Position numbers and translations under genes: made by a program. Under the pieces are notes generated by a model that saw nothing but the letters and a program-made list of their open reading frames with translations, had not been told where the DNA came from and did no database searches. Positions 13,859-18,805 of a stretch of DNA of 18,805 bases are shown piece after piece. Origin of the DNA: Corynebacterium sp. Its GTDB lineage: Bacteria > Actinomycetota > Actinomycetes > Mycobacteriales > Mycobacteriaceae. The stretch is from positions 1-18,805 of the forward strand of contig NZ_JAUMTY010000030.1 of the NCBI RefSeq assembly GCF_030530965.1, written 5' to 3'. The first letter of the stretch is position 1, and the number at the start of each line of letters is the position of its first letter.

Positions 13859-16800
13859 ATGACAAATCCGAGAGAAAAGAGCCCGAATGGGGGCCAGTCA
13901 ACTGGTCATCCCACTACATCAGTGTCCTCCTCCCACAATACTTCGTCAGGCTCTCTTTCTTCGCGGTCGAGTGCGTCGTCGGCACATCACGACGAACCAC
14001 GTTTCCGCTACACCGCCGGGCTGGCTGCGGAGATCGAAAACGCCTGGCACGAGCGTTGGTCCCACGAGGGAACGTTCAACGCCCCCAACCCCACCGGGGA
14101 TTTAGCCCCCCGCGATGGAGGTTCGGAACTTCCCGACGATCGGATCTTTGTCCAAGATATGTTCCCCTATCCATCGGGCGTGGGCCTGCACGTTGGCCAC
14201 CCCTTGGGCTACATTGCGACGGACGTCTACGCACGTTTCCACCGCATGTTGGGCAAGAACGTGTTGCACACCTTGGGATATGACGCCTACGGTCTGCCCG
14301 CGGAACAGTACGCGGTCCAGACAGGAACGCACCCGCGGACCACCACCGAGGCGAATATCGCAAACATGAAGCGCCAGCTGGGGCGCCTGGGCCTGGGGCA
14401 CGACCCGCGTCGGTCATTTGCTACGACTGACCAAGATTTCTACCGCTGGACCCAGTGGATTTTCCTCCAGATCTTCAACTCGTGGTTTGACCCCGAGGCC
14501 AACGCAGCCCGGCCGGTTTCGGAATTGCGGGAAAAACTGGCATCGGGCGCAGTCAATGTGACCTCCGGCCCCGGCTACCAGAGCGTTGATCCCGACACGG
14601 GTGCGGCAGTAGAAGCCGCTGAACAAGCCGGCAAGAGCTCCGCGGAAATCTGGGAATCGCTGGATGATGCTCAGCGTGAGCACATCGTTGAAACCTTCCG
14701 TTTGGTCTATCGGTCCAGGTCAACGGTGAATTGGGCCCCCGGGCTCGGCACGGTCTTGGCCAATGAAGAAGTCACCGCCGACGGCCGCTCGGAACGCGGC
14801 AACTTCCCCGTTTTCCGCAAGAAGCTGACCCAGTGGATGATGCGGATCACTCAGTACTCGGATCGTCTGCTCGACGACCTCGACCTGCTGGACTGGCCCG
14901 ACAAGGTGAAGTCCATGCAGCGCAACTGGATCGGCCGGTCCAGGGGTGCGGAAGTCACCTTCACCATCCCGACGAACGGTCCCGACCACACCGACGCCAC
15001 GTGCCCCGTGTTCACCACCCGCCCCGACACCCTCTTCGGTGCGGAATACCTCGTTTTGGCGCCAGAACATGAGCTTGTCGACGAGGTCGTCGCAGATCAG
15101 TGGCCGGATCTTCGCGCCGAGCGCTCGCTCTCTGACGACGCCATCGCCCGCTGGACCGGCGGAGCAGCCACCCCTGCCGAGGCGGTGAAGGAATACCGCG
15201 CGTCCATCGTCGCGAAGTCCGATTTGGAGCGCCAAGAGAACAAGGAAAAGACCGGTGTGTTCCTGGGCGTGTACGCCACGAACCCCGTGAATGGCCGCCG
15301 CATCCCCGTGTTCATCGCCGACTATGTCCTGTCCGGCTACGGCACGGGCGCGATCATGGCTGTTCCCGCGCATGACGAGCGCGACTACGACTTCGCCCGC
15401 GTTTTCGAATTGCCCATCACCGAGGTCATTTCCGGCGGCGATGTCACCGTCGAGGCTTTCACGGGCGCCGGCACGGCAGTGAACTCCGCCAATGACGACG
15501 GCCTAGACATCAACGGCCTCCACTTGGAGGACGCGAAAGCGCGCACTATCGATTGGCTCGCCCAGCGTGGCGTCGGCAAGGAAAAAATCCAGTACAAGCT
15601 GCGTGATTGGCTCTTCGCTCGGCAGCGGTACTGGGGTGAACCCTTCCCCATTGTGTACGACGAGAATGACGTGGCCCATCCGCTCCCGGAGTCCATGTTG
15701 CCCGTTGTGCTTCCGGATGTGGACGACTACCGCCCGGTGTCCTTCGATCCCGATGACGCGGAGTCCGAGCCGCACCCGCCGCTGGCCAAGGCGACGGACT
15801 GGGTCAATGTCGAGCTGGATTTGGGCGATGGCCCCAAGAAGTACCGACGCGATACGAACGTGATGCCGCAATGGGCGGGGAGTTCCTGGTACGAGCTCCG
15901 CTACGTGGATCCCACCAACCAGGACGCGCTCTGCGACCCAGAGAACGAAAAGTACTGGATGGGGCCCACGGATCAGAAGAAATCCGGCGGTGTGGACTTG
16001 TATGTCGGCGGCGTTGAGCACGCCGTGCTGCACTTGCTGTACTCGCGGTTCTGGCACAAGGTGCTGTATGACCTCGGCTACGTGTCCTCCTGCGAGCCGT
16101 ACCATCGCCTCTTCAACCAGGGCTACATCCAGGCCTTCGCGTACACCGACGACCGTGGCGTGTACATCCCCGCTGCGGAGGTCGTCGAGCGCGACGGTTC
16201 CTTCTGGTGGGTCCCCAGCGACGGGCGGAACATGGACGGTGTTCAGACCAACGAACACGGCGAAATGCAGGTCCACCAGGAATACGGCAAGATGGGTAAG
16301 TCCCTGAAGAACGCCGTCTCCCCCGAGGACATTTGCGACAACTACGGCGCGGATACGCTGCGCATTTACGAAATGTCGATGGGCCCGCTGGATACATCTC
16401 GCCCCTGGGCGACGAAGGACGTCGTGGGTTCGCAGCGCTTCTTGCAGCGTCTGTGGCGGCTGGTTGTCGACGAATCCACCGGGGACCTCGTGGTAACTGA
16501 TGCGACCCCCACCGACGACGATCGCCGCGCCCTTCACCGCACGATTGCCGCGGTCCGCGAGGACTACGCCCAGTTGATGGATAACACCGCGGTGGCGAAA
16601 CTCATCGAGTACGTCAACTACGTGACCAAAACGTACGCGGGCGGCGCTCCCCGCGAGATCGTCGAACCGGCTGTGCTGCTCGTTGCCCCGCTGGCCCCGC
16701 ACATCGCGGAGGAGCTGTGGTCGCGGTTGGGCCACACCGAGTCCTTGGCACACGGCCCCTTCCCGACCTTCGAGGAGAAGTGGCTTGTCGACGACACTGT

Positions 16801-16981
16801 CGAGATTCCTGTTCAGGTGCAGGGGAAGGTTCGTAGCCGTATTAATGTAGCGACGGACGCTTCGCGCGAAGATATTGAAGCTGCGGCACTTGATGACGCC
16901 AAGGTGAAAGAGCACGTGGGTGATCATGAGATTAAGAAAGTGATCGTTGTCCCTGGCCGTATGGTCAACGTGGTGATCTAG
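13859..16981 (+). CDS. leuS: leucyl-tRNA synthetase
   Basis: 1040 residues. Class I synthetase that charges tRNA-Leu with leucine. The HIGH motif is HVGHPLGY (from residue 111), and the KMSKS motif is KMGKS (811-815). The CP1 editing domain lies between them, with TTRPDTLFG near residue 385 and PAHDERDYDFARVF near 505, which clears mischarged tRNA. The C-terminal domain ends VQGKVRSRINV and VPGRMVNVVI as in other bacterial LeuRS. It is longer than the mycobacterial enzyme (about 970 residues), mainly through a Ser-rich N-terminal extension of about 50 residues (SVSSSHNTSSGSLSSRSSAS). A TTG further upstream (13823) is in frame but lies on the promoter. lepB follows 24 nt downstream. Confidence 0.97.
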   Translation: MTNPREKSPNGGQSTGHPTTSVSSSHNTSSGSLSSRSSASSAHHDEPRFRYTAGLAAEIENAWHERWSHEGTFNAPNPTGDLAPRDGGSELPDDRIFVQDMFPYPSGVGLHVGHPLGYIATDVYARFHRMLGKNVLHTLGYDAYGLPAEQYAVQTGTHPRTTTEANIANMKRQLGRLGLGHDPRRSFATTDQDFYRWTQWIFLQIFNSWFDPEANAARPVSELREKLASGAVNVTSGPGYQSVDPDTGAAVEAAEQAGKSSAEIWESLDDAQREHIVETFRLVYRSRSTVNWAPGLGTVLANEEVTADGRSERGNFPVFRKKLTQWMMRITQYSDRLLDDLDLLDWPDKVKSMQRNWIGRSRGAEVTFTIPTNGPDHTDATCPVFTTRPDTLFGAEYLVLAPEHELVDEVVADQWPDLRAERSLSDDAIARWTGGAATPAEAVKEYRASIVAKSDLERQENKEKTGVFLGVYATNPVNGRRIPVFIADYVLSGYGTGAIMAVPAHDERDYDFARVFELPITEVISGGDVTVEAFTGAGTAVNSANDDGLDINGLHLEDAKARTIDWLAQRGVGKEKIQYKLRDWLFARQRYWGEPFPIVYDENDVAHPLPESMLPVVLPDVDDYRPVSFDPDDAESEPHPPLAKATDWVNVELDLGDGPKKYRRDTNVMPQWAGSSWYELRYVDPTNQDALCDPENEKYWMGPTDQKKSGGVDLYVGGVEHAVLHLLYSRFWHKVLYDLGYVSSCEPYHRLFNQGYIQAFAYTDDRGVYIPAAEVVERDGSFWWVPSDGRNMDGVQTNEHGEMQVHQEYGKMGKSLKNAVSPEDICDNYGADTLRIYEMSMGPLDTSRPWATKDVVGSQRFLQRLWRLVVDESTGDLVVTDATPTDDDRRALHRTIAAVREDYAQLMDNTAVAKLIEYVNYVTKTYAGGAPREIVEPAVLLVAPLAPHIAEELWSRLGHTESLAHGPFPTFEEKWLVDDTVEIPVQVQGKVRSRINVATDASREDIEAAALDDAKVKEHVGDHEIKKVIVVPGRMVNVVI

Positions 16982-17005
16982 GCCCGACCCGGAACGGAAA
17001 ACAGC

Positions 17006-17776
17006 ATGTTTGGAAAATCAAAAAAATCCGGCTCGGGGTCAACCCCCGCTGCGGCCACGGTGAAGAAGGAACGCCCCTGGTATATCGAAATCCCGATCAT
17101 TATCCTCTGCGCGCTCCTCGTGGCTGTGCTGTTCCAGGTCTTTATCGGGCGCGTCTACGTTATTCCCTCGGAATCCATGGAGCCGACGCTCAATGGGTGC
17201 ACGGGCTGCAATAACGACCGCGTTTTCGTCAATAAGCTTGCCTACGATTTCAGTTCTCCCGAGCCGGGCGACGTCGTCGTGTTCCGAGGCCCCGAGTCTT
17301 GGGACGAAGGGGAGTTTGGTGAGAGCACGTCGGATGAGAGCAGCGGCTTCAGCAAGGTGTTGCGTACTGGTGCGTCGTATATCGGGCTGGCTACTCCCCC
17401 GGAGAATGACGTGGTCAAGCGGGTTATCGCGACGGGGGGGCAAACTGTTGAGTGCAAACCCGGAGACGACGGCATCAAGGTGAATGGGAAGACGATCGAT
17501 TCGTCGTACACTCTGCAGCCCCCGCAGCGGGAGGTCGATACTGAGCATGGCTCAGAAGCGTGCGGTGGCGGGTACTTTGGCCCGATCACTGTGCCCGATG
17601 GGAATGTGTGGTTGATGGGCGATAACCGCACGAATTCTGCGGATTCTCGTTACCACATGGAGGATCAGTACCAGGGCACAGTGCCTGAGAAGAACATTAT
17701 TGGCCGGGTGGATGCCCGTATTTTGCCGTTCAGTCGGATCGGTACCGTGGGGCACCCGGATATTCAGAAGGACTAA
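17006..17776 (+). CDS. lepB: signal peptidase I (S26 family)
   Basis: 256 residues. A short basic N-terminus is followed by one membrane anchor (about 27-47). The catalytic Ser57 lies in PSESMEPTL and the general-base Lys138 in DVVKRVIATGG; GDNRTNSADSR (205-215) is the third conserved box. It cleaves signal peptides of exported proteins on the outer face of the membrane. CTGCNNDR after the Ser box is usual in actinobacterial enzymes. It sits 24 nt after leuS in the same direction, probably in one transcript. The usual place of lepB in this group is beside rplS and rnhB, so this may be a second copy. Confidence 0.92.
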   Translation: MFGKSKKSGSGSTPAAATVKKERPWYIEIPIIILCALLVAVLFQVFIGRVYVIPSESMEPTLNGCTGCNNDRVFVNKLAYDFSSPEPGDVVVFRGPESWDEGEFGESTSDESSGFSKVLRTGASYIGLATPPENDVVKRVIATGGQTVECKPGDDGIKVNGKTIDSSYTLQPPQREVDTEHGSEACGGGYFGPITVPDGNVWLMGDNRTNSADSRYHMEDQYQGTVPEKNIIGRVDARILPFSRIGTVGHPDIQKD

Positions 17777-17809
17777 CCGGTGCGCCTACCGCCCGGCGCG
17801 CCTACCGGT
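17776..17809. repeat. inverted repeat between convergent lepB and membrane gene
   Basis: ACCGGT at 17776-17781 and 17804-17809, with GCGCC and GGCGC arms inside; GCGCCTACCG also occurs twice directly. It spans the short gap between the two convergent stop codons and could fold into a GC-rich hairpin that ends both transcripts. There is no T-run. Confidence 0.35.
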
Positions 17810-18290
17810 AATCAAGCCCGGCAATTGCCATCCACCCGGTACTGGTGATCCACCCGAGCGCGAAGGGAATAAGCACCCAACAAATGGCGAGCCATGGGCG
17901 CCAGCGGTCATACCGGGCCCACTTGATATAGGTGGTCCACACTCCCCCGAGCGCGCCGATGAGGGCGATCGCCCCCGGCACCACCGGGAAGAGAATTTCG
18001 TAGGTACGCGAACATATCCATGCCGACTCTCCTGCGTCGCAATCGGGGCCGCCCTGGTTATGGGAAATGAACAGGATGATCCCGGCTGCGAGCAGCGTAA
18101 TCAGTGGCACCACGATGACATACACAATGGCCTGGTGAGTGGACCGCGTGTGTTGTTCGAGGCGCAGTAATGGGTCGAGTTCGTAATCCAGCTGGGATGG
18201 TTTGGATGGTGTGGAGTCTGCTTTATCGACGGTGACGTGCTGGTCGGGGTCATCGGAGCGGTGAGAATGAGATTTCCCGTGGCTATCCAC
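17802..18290 (-). CDS. unrecognised small membrane protein
   Basis: 162 residues. A hydrophilic, His/Asp-rich N-terminus of about 50 residues (MDSHGKSHSHRSDDPDQH) is followed by three membrane segments, about 54-75, 99-118 and 131-155. The loop between the first two holds two Cys (PDCDAGESAWICSRT) that could form a disulphide outside the cell. I do not recognise the family. The start is GTG with a strong AGAGGAGG 5 nt upstream. It lies 30 nt after the universal stress protein gene in the same direction, so it is probably the second gene of that operon. Confidence 0.8.
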   Translation of the reverse strand: MDSHGKSHSHRSDDPDQHVTVDKADSTPSKPSQLDYELDPLLRLEQHTRSTHQAIVYVIVVPLITLLAAGIILFISHNQGGPDCDAGESAWICSRTYEILFPVVPGAIALIGALGGVWTTYIKWARYDRWRPWLAICWVLIPFALGWITSTGWMAIAGLDYR

Positions 18291-18320
18291 TCGAACCTCC
18301 TCTACAGCGAAAATGTTGGT

Positions 18321-18805
18321 TTAGACGGGAACAATAACAGTGGGGACGGGCGAATTCCGCACAATCTGGTTTGTCGACGAACCAAGGAACGTATGCCCGA
18401 AGACGCCCAGCGTGGAACTGCCCACAACCAGGAGGTCCCCTTTCTTCCAATCTAGGTCGGTGATGGAATTTTCCCAGTCCTCGCCGGACCCGATAGCAAG
18501 GTCGACGCGGAGATCGTCGAAGCGCGCGAGGGCGCGTTCTTGTCCACGCTCAAGGATGCTTTGAGCCTGGTCACGCCATTGCCGGGTGGCCTCTTTGGCG
18601 TGCTTGTACGGGGTTTCGGTGGGGTACATCGACGGACCGTGAGGCGTGAATGCCACCAGGCGGAGGGGCACATCCCACCGGTGTGCGTAGTCGCACGCTT
18701 TCCGCAGCGCCTCTTGCGATTGTTCAGTATCGACGTAGGCGCAGTTGACCCGCGTGACGCCTTTCTTGGATGCGCGCAGGTCACGCGGGGCCAGCCCCAG
18801 GGACA
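18321..18805 (-). CDS. universal stress protein (5' end missing)
   Basis: The frame is open to the right edge, giving 160 codons before the stop. TRVNCAYVDTEQSQEALRKA begins a USP-type domain, and DLLVVGSSTLGVFGHTFLGS, followed by NQIVRNSPVPTVIVPV, is the typical C-terminal end. The residues before it (SLGLAPRDLRASKKG) look like a linker, so this may be the second domain of a tandem USP whose first half lies outside the window. In the ATP-binding pattern GXXG-9X-G(S/T), the second Gly is Thr (GSST), while the final GS is kept, so nucleotide binding is uncertain. Confidence 0.85.
   Translation of the reverse strand, partial: SLGLAPRDLRASKKGVTRVNCAYVDTEQSQEALRKACDYAHRWDVPLRLVAFTPHGPSMYPTETPYKHAKEATRQWRDQAQSILERGQERALARFDDLRVDLAIGSGEDWENSITDLDWKKGDLLVVGSSTLGVFGHTFLGSSTNQIVRNSPVPTVIVPV

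Noticed and set aside
15503..16927. Long minus-strand frame (474 codons) inside leuS
   Set aside because: It is antisense to a fully conserved leuS and its translation has no recognisable features; it is expected in GC-rich coding DNA.

Overview
The window looks like chromosomal DNA of a mycolata-type actinobacterium, most likely Corynebacterium. The coding sequence is moderately high in GC. A pcnA gene is divergent from a MutT4-type NUDIX gene that is followed by a DUF6049 gene, as in Mycobacterium (Rv3907c, Rv3908, Rv3909). There is also a BrnFE-type amino-acid exporter, a YhgE/Pip transporter and a bacterial-type leuS. In mycobacteria, homologues of both the pcnA cluster and leuS lie near oriC, so this segment is probably origin-proximal. 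The genus call is inference.

Left part (1-6368): a leftward pair (NUDIX, then DUF6049, overlapping by 7 nt and cut by the left edge) diverges from a rightward group: pcnA, yqgE (4-nt overlap), brnF-like, then brnE-like (4-nt overlap). The pcnA/NUDIX intergenic region holds two perfect DnaA-box 9-mers in the same orientation.

Middle part (6393-10742): a leftward bile-acid:sodium-symporter-like carrier is followed by an AT-rich promoter region and a two-gene operon. The first gene of that operon encodes an ABC-ATPase-like protein whose catalytic motifs are all degenerate. The second encodes a 709-residue YhgE/Pip membrane protein with a long Leu/Gly-spaced repeat region. A strong intrinsic terminator closes this unit. 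The pseudo-ATPase plus YhgE pair is the most unusual system here.

Right part (10790-18805): leftward genes for a second NUDIX hydrolase, an SdpI-like small membrane protein, a short-chain dehydrogenase and an unrecognised AT-richer 378-residue protein. Divergent from the last of these are leuS and a signal peptidase I gene. Convergent to those are a small membrane protein and a universal stress protein cut by the right edge. Several genes without a Shine-Dalgarno sequence have a TANNNT hexamer 6-8 nt before the start codon, which suggests leaderless transcripts, common in this group.

No tRNA, rRNA, insertion sequence, CRISPR array or prophage gene was seen. All coordinates, counts and translations were read by hand; no database search was possible.
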